Numbered from the stretch's first letter, positions 33,947 to 41,426 are shown. The stretch is 64,000 bases of DNA from Streptomyces longisporoflavus (GCF_014649775.1 NZ_BMTR01000001.1:62001-126000), one strand, 5' to 3'. Numbers and translations: made by a program. Notes: generated from the sequence alone by a model not told the origin.

Positions 33947-35120
33947 CACCCTGAAGTCCGGCAAGAACGGGGCGAAGGAGAATCCGCTCGCCGGCATCGC
34001 CCAGAGCGAGGCCGCCGACCGGCTCAAGGCAGAGGTCCAGGACTACCTCGGGGCCCAGGCGCAGCGCCTGCTCACCGGCGTGGGCCACAAGCTCGGCGAG
34101 ACGACGAACAAGCTCAATGACATCGCCGACGGCAAAAGCCCCGGCTTCGCCAAGCTGGCCCTCGACGGCGGCCGCAAAATGGCCGAGGGCAAGGGACCGC
34201 TGCGCTCCGCCATCGAGGTCGGCGCGGGACGGGCCAAGGACAACGTGGTCGGCGCCTTCAAGAACATGACCGGCGGCAAGGGCCGCAAAAAGGGCGGAGC
34301 CGGCCAGAAGCCCACGGTCATCATGGAGTTCATCGATGTCGGCGTGCCGCTGCGCACGGCGTACGACCAGTGGACCCAGTACCAGGAGTTCAGCACTTTC
34401 GCCAAGGGCGTCAAGAGCGCGAACCGTGCCGACGACACCACATCCGACTGGCAGGCCAAGATCTTCTGGTCCAGCCGGAGCTGGAAGGCCCACACCACCG
34501 AGCAGGTGGCGGACGACCGGATCGCCTGGACCTCGGAGGGCGCGAAGGGCACGACGAAGGGCGTCGTCAGCTTCCACTCGCTGGCGGAGAACCTGACGCG
34601 TGTCCTGCTGGTCCTGGAGTACTACCCGAAGGGCCTCTTCGAGAAGACCGGCAACATCTGGCGCGCCCAGGGCCGCCGGGCGCGGCTCGACCTGAAGAAC
34701 TTCGCCCGCTTCATCACCATCAAGGGCGAGGCGGAGGACGGCTGGCGCGGTGAGATCCGCGACGGCGAGGTCGTCATCAGCCACGAGGACGCTCTCGAAG
34801 AGGAGCAGAACGAGCAAGAGGGCGAATCGCGGGACGACGCCGAGGACGAGTACGAGGGCGAGGACCAGGAACAGGACCAGCCCGAGGAGTCGTACGAGGA
34901 CGAAGAGGAAGAAGACCGCGAGGACGAGGAACGGCCCGAAGCGTCCTACGAAGACGAGAACCAGGACGAGGAGGACGAGGAGCAGCAGCCCGAGGAGTCC
35001 TACGAGGACGAAGAGGACGAGGGCGAGGAAGAGGCCAAGTACGACGAGGACGAGGGTGAAGAAGACGAAGAGGACGCCAAGTACGACGAAGAGCCCGCGG
35101 TGAGCGGGAGTCGCCGATGA
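33939..35120 (+). CDS. gvpZ: GvpZ-type SRPBCC protein with long acidic tail
   Basis: A 393-residue protein: a basic helical N-terminus (1-120), a SRPBCC/START-like (polyketide cyclase) domain (about 125-265, VIMEFIDVGVPLRTAYDQWT and LVLEYYPKGLFEKTGN) and a 100-residue tail (284-385) of nearly pure Asp/Glu/Gln with three PEESYEDEE-like repeats at about 315, 333 and 351. The SRPBCC cavity may bind a lipid or hydrophobic partner. The ATG (or the adjoining GTG at 33936) follows AGGAGG and overlaps the end of gvpY. Confidence 0.82.
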   Translation: MSDTLKSGKNGAKENPLAGIAQSEAADRLKAEVQDYLGAQAQRLLTGVGHKLGETTNKLNDIADGKSPGFAKLALDGGRKMAEGKGPLRSAIEVGAGRAKDNVVGAFKNMTGGKGRKKGGAGQKPTVIMEFIDVGVPLRTAYDQWTQYQEFSTFAKGVKSANRADDTTSDWQAKIFWSSRSWKAHTTEQVADDRIAWTSEGAKGTTKGVVSFHSLAENLTRVLLVLEYYPKGLFEKTGNIWRAQGRRARLDLKNFARFITIKGEAEDGWRGEIRDGEVVISHEDALEEEQNEQEGESRDDAEDEYEGEDQEQDQPEESYEDEEEEDREDEERPEASYEDENQDEEDEEQQPEESYEDEEDEGEEEAKYDEDEGEEDEEDAKYDEEPAVSGSRR

Positions 35121-35560
35121 CCATGCCCAGCCGGATGCCCGAGCCGTACGGGCAGGGCGGTGGCGCGAACCTCGCCGACATCCTGGAGCGCGTACTCGAC
35201 AAGGGCATCGTGATCGCCGGGGACATCCGGATCAACCTGCTCGACATCGAACTGCTGACCATCAAGCTGCGACTCATCGTGGCCTCCGTCGACAAGGCGA
35301 AGGAGATGGGAATCGACTGGTGGGAGGACGACCCCGCGCTGTCCTCCGGCGCGCGCCGCAAGGAACTGGCGCGCGAGAACGCCGAGTTGCGCGCCCAGGT
35401 CGCCGAACTGGAGCAAGGCACGGCGGAGCGGCGCACGGTGGAGCGAGGCAAATCCGAGCAGAGCAGTCCGGAGCCAAGCAAGGCCAAGCAGAGCAAGACA
35501 GAGCATAGTAAGACAGAGCAGAGCAAGACGGCGCGGAGCAAGTCGGAGGAAAGCACATGA
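35117..35560 (+). CDS. gvpJ: Gas vesicle protein GvpJ (minor GvpA-family)
   Basis: A 147-residue GvpA-family protein: core about 18-70 (ADILERVLDKGIVIAGDIRI, LTIKLRLIVASVDKAKEMG), which distinguishes GvpJ from GvpA by the basic insertion and WW pair. A coiled coil follows (about 78-110) and then a Ser/Lys/Thr/Glu repeat tail (121-145, units of SKTEQ type) encoded by 15-bp near-repeats with rare codons. GvpJ is a minor shell/nucleation component. The stop overlaps gvpL. Confidence 0.88.
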   Translation: MTMPSRMPEPYGQGGGANLADILERVLDKGIVIAGDIRINLLDIELLTIKLRLIVASVDKAKEMGIDWWEDDPALSSGARRKELARENAELRAQVAELEQGTAERRTVERGKSEQSSPEPSKAKQSKTEHSKTEQSKTARSKSEEST

Positions 35561-36354
35561 GCGGACTGCGGTACGTCTACGCCATCTGCCGTCCCTTCGA
35601 CGCGGCGCTCCAGGCGCAGGTGACCGGGGTGGACGGCGCGCCCCCCGGTCAGCTGTCGCACCACGGCCTGATCGCCGTGGTCGGCACGGTGCCGGAACAG
35701 GACTTCGCGGAGGAGCCGCTCCGGCGCCATCTGGAGGACCTGGACTGGCTGAGCGCGACCGCACGCGCCCACCAGGCCGTGATCGACGCGCTCACCGCCG
35801 TCACCACGCCGCTGCCGCTGCGGCTCGCCACCGTCTTCAGGGACGACGCGGGCGTGCGCGCCATGATGGAGGAGCGGGAAAACTCCTTCCACCGGACGCT
35901 CGACCGGCTCGACGGCCGGGTGGAATGGGGCGTCAAGATCCATGCCGAGGCGGAGGCTGCCCGCCCGGCGCAGGAGGCCCAGAAGGCCGCGAGCGGCAGG
36001 GACTATCTGCGCCAGCGGCGCCAGCGCAACAAGGCCCACGAGGAGATGTGGGAGAGCGCCGAGAAGTTCGCGCACCGGCTGCACGGGCTGCTCTGCGAGA
36101 ACGCGGAGGACGCGCGGCTGCACGCGCCCCAGAACTCCGCGCTCTCCCGCGAATCGGGCCGCAACGTACTCAACGCGTCCTATCTGGTGCCGCGTTCCGA
36201 GTCGGAAGCCTTCGCCGAACTGGTGGAAGGCGTGAAGGGCGACGAATCCGCCCTGCGCGTGGAACTGACCGGGCCGTGGGCCGCGTACTCCTTCGCCGGC
36301 CTGGAGGCCGACGACGAGGCCGCCGACGGTGCGGTGGGAGAGGCGGGACTGTGA
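35557..36354 (+). CDS. gvpL: Gas vesicle protein GvpL (GvpL/F family)
   Basis: A 265-residue second GvpL/F protein: LRYVYAICRPFDAALQAQV at the start, RTLDRLDGRVEWGVKIHAEA, then YLVPRSESEAFAELVEGVK and a final WAAYSFAGLEADDEA. It is paralogous to GvpF at the domain level but diverged. Overlapping ATGA start with gvpJ and GTGA stop overlap with gvpS suggest tight coupling. Confidence 0.9.
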   Translation: MSGLRYVYAICRPFDAALQAQVTGVDGAPPGQLSHHGLIAVVGTVPEQDFAEEPLRRHLEDLDWLSATARAHQAVIDALTAVTTPLPLRLATVFRDDAGVRAMMEERENSFHRTLDRLDGRVEWGVKIHAEAEAARPAQEAQKAASGRDYLRQRRQRNKAHEEMWESAEKFAHRLHGLLCENAEDARLHAPQNSALSRESGRNVLNASYLVPRSESEAFAELVEGVKGDESALRVELTGPWAAYSFAGLEADDEAADGAVGEAGL

Positions 36355-36539
36355 CAGTCGTCGAACGCAGGGAGGTCGCCCTGGTCGACCTGCTCGACCG
36401 GTTGCTCGCGGGCGGGGTCGTCATCACCGGCGACCTCACCCTGCGCATCGCAGACGTCGATCTCGTCCGTATCGACCTGAACGCACTGATCAGCTCGGTG
36501 AACGAGCAAGTCCCGTCACCTTTCGAGGATTTGCTGTGA
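36351..36539 (+). CDS. gvpS: Gas vesicle protein GvpS (short GvpA-family)
   Basis: A 62-residue GvpA-family protein: VALVDLLDRLLAGGVVITGD then DVDLVRIDLNALISSVNEQV. It starts at GTG in a GTGA overlap with gvpL. The short size and the G-V-V-I-T-G-D core fit GvpS of Streptomyces clusters, a minor structural component. Confidence 0.88.
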   Translation: MTVVERREVALVDLLDRLLAGGVVITGDLTLRIADVDLVRIDLNALISSVNEQVPSPFEDLL

Positions 36540-36552
36540 GCGAGGAGTTGCC

Positions 36553-36864
36553 GTGAGCGAGAGGACCGAGAGGACCGAGAGGACACCGGGGAAGAACCGG
36601 CTGGAACTCGAACCGGACACGGTGGAACGCGACCTGATCAAACTCGTTCTCACCGTCGTGGAGCTGCTGCGTCAGCTCATGGAGCGACAGGCCGTGCGCC
36701 GGTTCGACACCGGGGAACTCGACGAGGACCAGGAGGAACGCATCGGCCTGACGCTGATGCTCCTCGACGACCGTATGGCCGAACTGCGCGATCGGTACGG
36801 CCTCAAACCCGAGGACCTGAACCTGGACCTCGGGCCCCTCGGGCCACTGCTCCCGAGGGACTAG
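36553..36864 (+). CDS. gvpK: Gas vesicle protein GvpK
   Basis: A 103-residue helical GvpK: LELEPDTVERDLIKLVLTVV, LLRQLMERQAVRRFDTGELD and GLTLMLLDDRMAELRDRYGL are family sequences. GTG start 13 bp after gvpS, with GAGGAG upstream. It ends the gvp run, before a strong terminator. GvpK is an accessory found in most gvp clusters; its biochemical role is not settled. Confidence 0.9.
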   Translation: MSERTERTERTPGKNRLELEPDTVERDLIKLVLTVVELLRQLMERQAVRRFDTGELDEDQEERIGLTLMLLDDRMAELRDRYGLKPEDLNLDLGPLGPLLPRD

Positions 36865-36899
36865 CCCGAACGGCGCCCCCCGTGGGGAGCCGCCGGCTA

Positions 36900-36957
36900 C
36901 ACGCACCCGTGAGCGAGCCCCGGATACCGACGTCCGGGGCTCGCTCACGGGTGCGTG
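36900..36957. terminator. Perfect 25-bp stem hairpin (bidirectional terminator)
   Basis: Arms 36900-36924 and 36933-36957 are exact reverse complements, with the 8-base loop TACCGACG. It separates the gvp operon from the convergent decarboxylase gene. Each strand lacks a long U tract, as is usual in Streptomyces. Confidence 0.9.
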
Positions 36958-36985
36958 CTCAGTTGTTCCGCCAGCAGGTGTTCCT

Positions 36986-38458
36986 CTAGCGAGACGGTTC
37001 CTCGACGACGCGTACGGTGTCGAGGCCCGGGTCCGCCGCGTCCGGCACGTTCATGCCGGCCTCCTTGCCGGTGCGCAGATAGCGCAGCACCGGCTCGGTG
37101 AGTCGTTCGCCGGGCAGCGCCGCGGGGATGCCCGGCGGATACGGCGTCAGCATCTCCGCCGCGACGCGTCCCGCCGCATCGGCGATCGGCACGTCGACGG
37201 TGGTCCCGAAGTAAGCGTCGCGGGGCAGCTCGACCTGGGCGAGACGGAGCTCGGAGGGAGGGGGGACCTCCACCTCGGGCACCGGGCGCAGTGCGGGAGC
37301 GGTATCGGACAGGGCCCGCAGCGCGGCCAGGAGTTGATCCGTGGTCTCCCGGTCGTCGGCGTGGGTGAGCTGGGTACTGATGCGGCGGTGGTCGGACAGG
37401 TGCGCCTCGATCGAGCGGTGCTCGCGCAGCCAGTCCGCCGCCCGGTAGCCCGAGGTGCCGAGCTCGCTCACGTCGATGACGACCGGCAGCGGATCGAAGT
37501 CGGCGGCGGGCCCGCAGAAGTCGGCGCGGTCGTTCACGTGCAGTCCGTCGATCTCCTCGATCGCCGCCCGTACGTCGGCCGCCAGATTCAGGGCACCCCC
37601 CATCAGCTCCTTGCCCCGCAGGGCCATCTGCCGGCGCCAGCCGTCGAGACCGGCGTAGATGAGCACGGAAGGGCTTGTGGTGCCGAACAGATCCGCGCGG
37701 GACTTCAGCACCGTCGAATCGATCAGATCGCCCTGGAGATGGAAGACGGAGCCCTGCTCGAGGCCGCTGCCCATCTTGTGGATGCTCGTCACACAGATGT
37801 CGGCGCCCGCGTCCATCGCCCAGGACGGCAGATCGGGATGGAACGGCAGGTGCGCGCCCCAGGCCTCGTCCACGATCAGCGGCAGGGAGCGGCGGTGGCA
37901 GACCTCCGCGATGCCCCGCAGGTCGGCGCAGCTCCCGTACGGCGTGGGGCTGGTGACCAGGGCGCCCTTCGCGTCGGGATGGGCGTCGAAGGCCGCTGCG
38001 AAGTCCGCCGCCGTGGGTGGGTGCGCCAGATGGCGGTCGGGGTCCCAGGAAGGGTCGACCCAGACCGGGCGGATCCCGGAGAGGATCAGGGCCGATACGA
38101 CCGACTTGTGCGCGTCACGCCCGATGAGCAGTTCGTCGTGCGGCCCCGCCGCCGACAGCATCGCCGCCTTGACCGAAAGGGAGCTGCCGCACGTCGAGAA
38201 GAAGGTGTGCGTCGCGTGCACGGCGTCGGCCATCAAACGCTCGGCCCGCTCGAGGACCCGGCCGCGGGAGCGGCGGTCGTCGAGACTGCCCGAGGCGAGG
38301 AGGTCACCGTGGAAGACGGCGTCGCCGAGGACCTGCCGCACCAGGGGATCGGCGCCCCTTGCCTGTTTGTGGCCCGGCGGGGTGAAGGCGATGCGGCCCT
38401 TTCTGCGGTGTTCGGCCAGAGCTTCGAGTACGGGGGCCCGTGTGTGGTCGACGGTCAT
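36986..38458 (-). CDS. Orn/Lys/Arg decarboxylase family, PLP-dependent
   Basis: A 490-residue fold-type I PLP enzyme. FTPPGHKQARGAD near the N-terminus, STCGSSLSVKAAMLS, PLIVDEAWGAHLPFHPDLP and the PLP lysine in TSIHKMGSGLEQGSV are family marks; the C-terminal domain carries TPYPPGIPAALPGE. It likely decarboxylates a basic amino acid to a diamine. It is far shorter than the 700-plus-residue acid-induced enzymes, fitting the biosynthetic/YaaO-like group. It diverges from the Ppx/GppA gene across 75 bp. Confidence 0.88.
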   Translation of the reverse strand: MTVDHTRAPVLEALAEHRRKGRIAFTPPGHKQARGADPLVRQVLGDAVFHGDLLASGSLDDRRSRGRVLERAERLMADAVHATHTFFSTCGSSLSVKAAMLSAAGPHDELLIGRDAHKSVVSALILSGIRPVWVDPSWDPDRHLAHPPTAADFAAAFDAHPDAKGALVTSPTPYGSCADLRGIAEVCHRRSLPLIVDEAWGAHLPFHPDLPSWAMDAGADICVTSIHKMGSGLEQGSVFHLQGDLIDSTVLKSRADLFGTTSPSVLIYAGLDGWRRQMALRGKELMGGALNLAADVRAAIEEIDGLHVNDRADFCGPAADFDPLPVVIDVSELGTSGYRAADWLREHRSIEAHLSDHRRISTQLTHADDRETTDQLLAALRALSDTAPALRPVPEVEVPPPSELRLAQVELPRDAYFGTTVDVPIADAAGRVAAEMLTPYPPGIPAALPGERLTEPVLRYLRTGKEAGMNVPDAADPGLDTVRVVEEPSR

Positions 38459-38496
38459 GGATCACGAGTTCCCGTAGCCCGCGAAGGTCAATCAGA

Positions 38497-38526
38497 GTGA
38501 CTGTCCCATGACCTGTTGGGTACTCA
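38497..38526 (+). promoter_or_regulatory. Leaderless promoter of the Ppx/GppA gene
   Basis: GTGACT (38497-38502), an 18-bp spacer and TACTCA (38521-38526) place the start of transcription at about 38533-38534, the ATG itself. Direct repeats TCAGAGTGAC (38492-38501) and TCAGAGTCAC (38524-38533) flank the promoter. Confidence 0.4.
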
Positions 38527-38533
38527 GAGTCAC

Positions 38534-39550
38534 ATGCGAATGAGTGTGATGGACGTGGGTGCGAATGCGGTCAGGCTGGTCGTTGTGGACGCTGAGGACG
38601 GTGTGCCCCTGCCGGTCCACACCGCCAAATGGAAGGTGCGGCTCTCCGAGCAGGTCGGGCCGAGCGGGGTGATCCCCGAAGAGTCCGTGGGGCAGCTCGT
38701 GTCGGCGGTCTCCGCGGCCGCCGCGACCGCCCGGCGGTGGGGTTCGGCCGAGCCGCTGGCCTTCGCGACGACGGTCGTACGCAGCGCGCCCAACCGCATC
38801 GACGTGCTGCGGTCGATCGACGAGGAGACCGGGGTGCGGCTGTGCACGCTGCCCGGCGAGGTGGAGGCCGAACTCACGTTCCTCGGGGCCCGCAGATGGA
38901 TGGGCTGGCGTGCCGGCCCTCTGGCACTGTTCGACATCGGCGGCGGCTCCCTCGAAGTGGCCTTCGGACGCGGACGCCTGCCGGACTACGTGGCTTCGCT
39001 GCCGCTCGGGGCGCGTCGGCTGACCCGGGAGTTCTTCGACGGCGAGGATCCGCCGAGCGAGCAGAGCGTCAAGGAGCTGCGGCGCAAGGTGCGTCACCAG
39101 CTGCGGGACGTAGCCGCGCGGATCCGCTGGGAAGGGCCGCGCACGGCGGTGGCGACGTCGCGGACGTTCCAGCAGCTGGCGCGGCTCGGGGGCGCGGCGC
39201 CCGGTCGCCACGGGCCTTTCACGACCAGGCAGCTGAGCCGGTCGGAACTGCGCGAGTGCCGCGACCGGCTCGCCGCGCTTCCGGCGTCGGAGCGCGCCCG
39301 GCTTCCGGGGGTGTCGGCGCCGCGGGCCGTGCAGAGCCTGGCCGGAGCGATCGTCGGGCACACGGCGATGAAGCTGACCGGCGTCAAGACGGTCACCATC
39401 TGCCCCTGGGCCATCCGCGAAGGCGTGCTGTTGCGGCACATGGAGGACGGCGGCGCGTGGTGGGCGGAGGTCAGCGGACGGGAGACGCTGACTACTACTC
39501 AGCCCGCGGTAGAGCCGATGGCGCTGCGGATCGCGGCGTTGCAGAACTGA
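38534..39550 (+). CDS. Ppx/GppA phosphatase family protein
   Basis: A 338-residue ASKHA-fold protein with SVMDVGANAVRLVVVDAEDG at the N-terminus and the phosphate motif LFDIGGGSLEVAFGRG. These enzymes hydrolyse polyphosphate or pppGpp. In place of the usual DxGSNS the first motif reads DVGANAVRL. The ATG at 38534 is chosen because a TTG 18 bp earlier would add residues that lie in the promoter. The C-terminal residues after PWAIREG look variable. Confidence 0.85.
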   Translation: MRMSVMDVGANAVRLVVVDAEDGVPLPVHTAKWKVRLSEQVGPSGVIPEESVGQLVSAVSAAAATARRWGSAEPLAFATTVVRSAPNRIDVLRSIDEETGVRLCTLPGEVEAELTFLGARRWMGWRAGPLALFDIGGGSLEVAFGRGRLPDYVASLPLGARRLTREFFDGEDPPSEQSVKELRRKVRHQLRDVAARIRWEGPRTAVATSRTFQQLARLGGAAPGRHGPFTTRQLSRSELRECRDRLAALPASERARLPGVSAPRAVQSLAGAIVGHTAMKLTGVKTVTICPWAIREGVLLRHMEDGGAWWAEVSGRETLTTTQPAVEPMALRIAALQN

Positions 39551-39668
39551 GCGCGGCGCTGCGGGAGCGAGCGGGGGCGCTGAGGGGGTCGACATGACCT
39601 GCGGCTTTGCGGAACTGAGGCGCAGCTTTGTGGGGCTAGCGTGGGGGACGTGCGGGACTGAGATGGTC

Positions 39669-39710
39669 GGGTGCGGGTGCGGGTGCGGGTGCGGGTGCGG
39701 GTGCGGGTGC
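39669..39710. repeat. Seven tandem GGGTGC hexamers
   Basis: Seven exact copies, followed by GGGCCG variants. They lie in the 348-bp gap 39551-39898 between Ppx/GppA and the ANTAR gene; the only other thing I see in that gap is the WhiB-like remnant. Frames through the repeat give only (Cys-Gly)n or (His-Pro)n and are not genes. Confidence 0.85.
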
Positions 39711-39816
39711 GGGCCGGGGCCGGGAGAACTGCCGCGTCGGCCTTCCGCCGCAGCACCGGGGGCTCCTCTGCGCTCCTCACTCCTCCGCGCTGGTCCCGCC
39801 CCGTACGCCGTACGCC

Positions 39817-39888
39817 TTACGCCTGGCCGCTGTCGAGCGCCCAGGCGGGGCAGAGCCGGAGCACGGGGCAACGCAGGCAGCCCCGTTC
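39817..39888 (-). pseudogene. WhiB-like Cys-motif remnant
   Basis: In the +1 frame relative to the ANTAR gene end, the minus strand reads GCLRCPVLRLCPAWALDSGQ, then Ala and a TAA stop. The spacing C-x2-C-P-V-x3-C-x2-W-A-L-x3-Q matches the iron-sulfur core of WhiB-like (Wbl) proteins, but the first Cys, the G-[VI]-W-G-G turn and the basic tail are missing. A decayed Wbl gene or a frameshifted fusion is likely; chance is possible for so short a stretch. An overlapping frame starting at ATG 39902 also exists. Confidence 0.4.
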
Positions 39889-39898
39889 GGCGGCCGGC

Positions 39899-40435
39899 TC
39901 ATCCCTCGTGGGTGTCGGGCGGCGCCGCCGGTGCCTGGAGCCCGGCGACCGCCGCGGCCAGTTGCCGCCGGAGAGGCTTCGGGATCTTCTCTCCCGTGAC
40001 GGCGGTGACCAGGTCGTCGGCCACGGTGTGCAGCTTGGTGTTGGTGTTCTGGGAGACGGCGACAAGGACGCGCCACGCATCCTCGGCGCTCAGGCCGAAG
40101 GAGGCCATCAGGACACCGCGCGCCATGTCGATGACAGGCCGCGTCCGCATGGCCCGCCGCAGTTGAACGAGTTCGTCGTCCGAACCCTGCTCGGCCCGGG
40201 CGTGGGGGATCTGCTCGACGTCATCCTGCGCCGGACCAGCCGGACCAGCCGGTCCATCCAGGCCGTCCGGACCATCCGGTCCGTCCGATCCATCCGGCGT
40301 CGCCGCAGGGTCGTCGGTGCGGGGCGGCTCGACGGAAAGCAGGCGTCGCCGACCCTCGACCGGCGGGCCGGGAGATGCGATGGGGGCGGCTTCCCCGTCC
40401 TCCGCGAGGTACGCAGGAACTGCACGTTCTGTCAT
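39899..40435 (-). CDS. ANTAR-domain protein with collagen-like linker
   Basis: A 178-residue protein. The C-terminal half (about 98-165) is an ANTAR RNA-binding domain: DELVQLRRAMRTRPVIDMAR, GVLMASFGLSAEDAWRVLVA, SQNTNTKLHTVADDLV. ANTAR domains act in transcription antitermination. No PAS/GAF sensor precedes it; instead a Pro/Ser-rich head leads into a Gly-x-y linker of DGPDG and AGP triplets (about 48-68). Start at ATG 40435 with GGAG upstream. It diverges from the HTH gene at 40569. Confidence 0.85.
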   Translation of the reverse strand: MTERAVPAYLAEDGEAAPIASPGPPVEGRRRLLSVEPPRTDDPAATPDGSDGPDGPDGLDGPAGPAGPAQDDVEQIPHARAEQGSDDELVQLRRAMRTRPVIDMARGVLMASFGLSAEDAWRVLVAVSQNTNTKLHTVADDLVTAVTGEKIPKPLRRQLAAAVAGLQAPAAPPDTHEG

Positions 40436-40533
40436 GGCGCCCACTCCGTCGGCATCCGTGCGTCATCTCCTCACTCAGCGTCGGACCGACGAGGGCCACC
40501 CGTCAAGAGATACAGGAAACGTTGTTCGCCCTT

Positions 40534-40562
40534 TTGAATGCGTGAATCAAACACCCTATCGT
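40534..40562 (+). promoter_or_regulatory. Leaderless promoter of the HTH gene
   Basis: TTGAAT (40534-40539), 17 bp, then TATCGT (40557-40562) put the transcription start on the ATG at 40569. TTGA and TCAA (about 40535-40550) form a small dyad over the promoter. Confidence 0.5.
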
Positions 40563-40568
40563 GGGGGG

Positions 40569-40937
40569 ATGGGAGCAGTACCTGAACCACACACCGGCTG
40601 GACGTTCCTCACCAACCACGCCCGCGTGCTGGCCGCGATCGCCGACAACCCCGCAACGCGGATCCGGGACATCGCCGCGCGCTGCCGCCTCACCGAGCGC
40701 GCCGTACAGAAGATCGTCGCCGATCTGGAGAGCGGCGGATATCTCTCCCACACGCGCCGGGGCCGTTCCAACACCTACCGAATCGAATCGGGCACCATCC
40801 TGCGCCACCCCGCCGACTCGGGGCTCGCGGTGGCGGAACTCCTCTCGCTGCTGGCGCAGCACGACGGAGGGCGCGGCGATGCTGCCGGCCGGTTGCGGGA
40901 AGCGCCGAACGCGAGCGACCGACAGGCCGACGCGTGA
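40569..40937 (+). CDS. MarR/ArsR-type winged-helix DNA-binding protein
   Basis: A 122-residue protein with a winged HTH at about 14-75: NHARVLAAIADNPATRIRDI, AARCRLTERAVQKIVADLES, then GYLSHTRRGRSNTYRI as the wing. The C-terminal tail is low-complexity. It diverges from the ANTAR gene (133 bp between starts) and is probably autoregulated or controls it. The message appears leaderless. Confidence 0.82.
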   Translation: MGAVPEPHTGWTFLTNHARVLAAIADNPATRIRDIAARCRLTERAVQKIVADLESGGYLSHTRRGRSNTYRIESGTILRHPADSGLAVAELLSLLAQHDGGRGDAAGRLREAPNASDRQADA

Positions 40938-41045
40938 CATGAGGGGGAGCGAGGGCCGTAATTCCGGCCCCTCACCTCTGACCTGCGGCGTACCCGCTCC
41001 TCGCGAGCCGGATGGCCGTACAGGGCGCCCGTTAAGCTGGGGAGC

Positions 41046-41333
41046 ATGGCCTACGAGATTCCGGTGACGCAAGCCCGTGCAGAGCTCGCCGAGCTGATCA
41101 ACCGCGTCGTCTACGGCGGTGAGCGGGTGGTCGTCACCCGTCATGGCAAGCCGCTCGTGGCCCTCGTGTCCGCCGCCGACCTGGAACGACTCGAAGAGTC
41201 GACGGAGGCCGACGAGGAGCAGGTGGTCAGCTCCGTCTCGTCGTTGCGCGCCACGCCGTCGCCGTCGTCAGGTGCGGGTGAGCGGCAGAGCTTCGGTATC
41301 GCCGCCGAGCACCGGGGCTCCGATCCGTCGTAG
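41046..41333 (+). CDS. Phd/YefM-family antitoxin, orphan
   Basis: A 95-residue protein: MAYEIPVTQARAELAELINR, VVYGGERVVVTRHGKPLVAL, the typical Phd/YefM DNA-binding N-terminus, and a tail (about 60-95) that would bind a toxin. No RelE or Doc gene follows; the next gene is convergent. It could be a solitary regulator or the survivor of a lost pair. Ribosome-binding site GGGGAG lies close to the ATG. Confidence 0.85.
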   Translation: MAYEIPVTQARAELAELINRVVYGGERVVVTRHGKPLVALVSAADLERLEESTEADEEQVVSSVSSLRATPSPSSGAGERQSFGIAAEHRGSDPS

Positions 41334-41368
41334 CCGTAAGCCAGTTGAGCGCAGGAAAGGCCGAAAAG

Positions 41369-41406
41369 GCCGTACGCCTCCGTCCGCTACAGCGGAGGCG
41401 TACGGC
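41369..41406. terminator. Bidirectional hairpin terminator
   Basis: Arms GCCGTACGCCTCCG (41369-41382) and CGGAGGCGTACGGC (41393-41406) are exact complements around a 10-base loop, between the convergent antitoxin and permease genes. Confidence 0.85.
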
Positions 41407-41426
41407 TGTCCGGGTGTGCCGCCCGG

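Noticed and set aside
39777..39902. Short frame starting at ATG 39902 overlapping the ANTAR stop
   Set aside because: Composition is Pro/Ser/Arg-rich and it does not contain the WhiB-like Cys spacing, which is in another frame. Start overlap alone is weak evidence.
39594..40166. Possible (Cys-Gly)n protein over the GGGTGC repeat
   Set aside because: The repeat gives an open frame in several phases; no homology or Shine-Dalgarno support, and it overlaps the ANTAR gene on the other strand.
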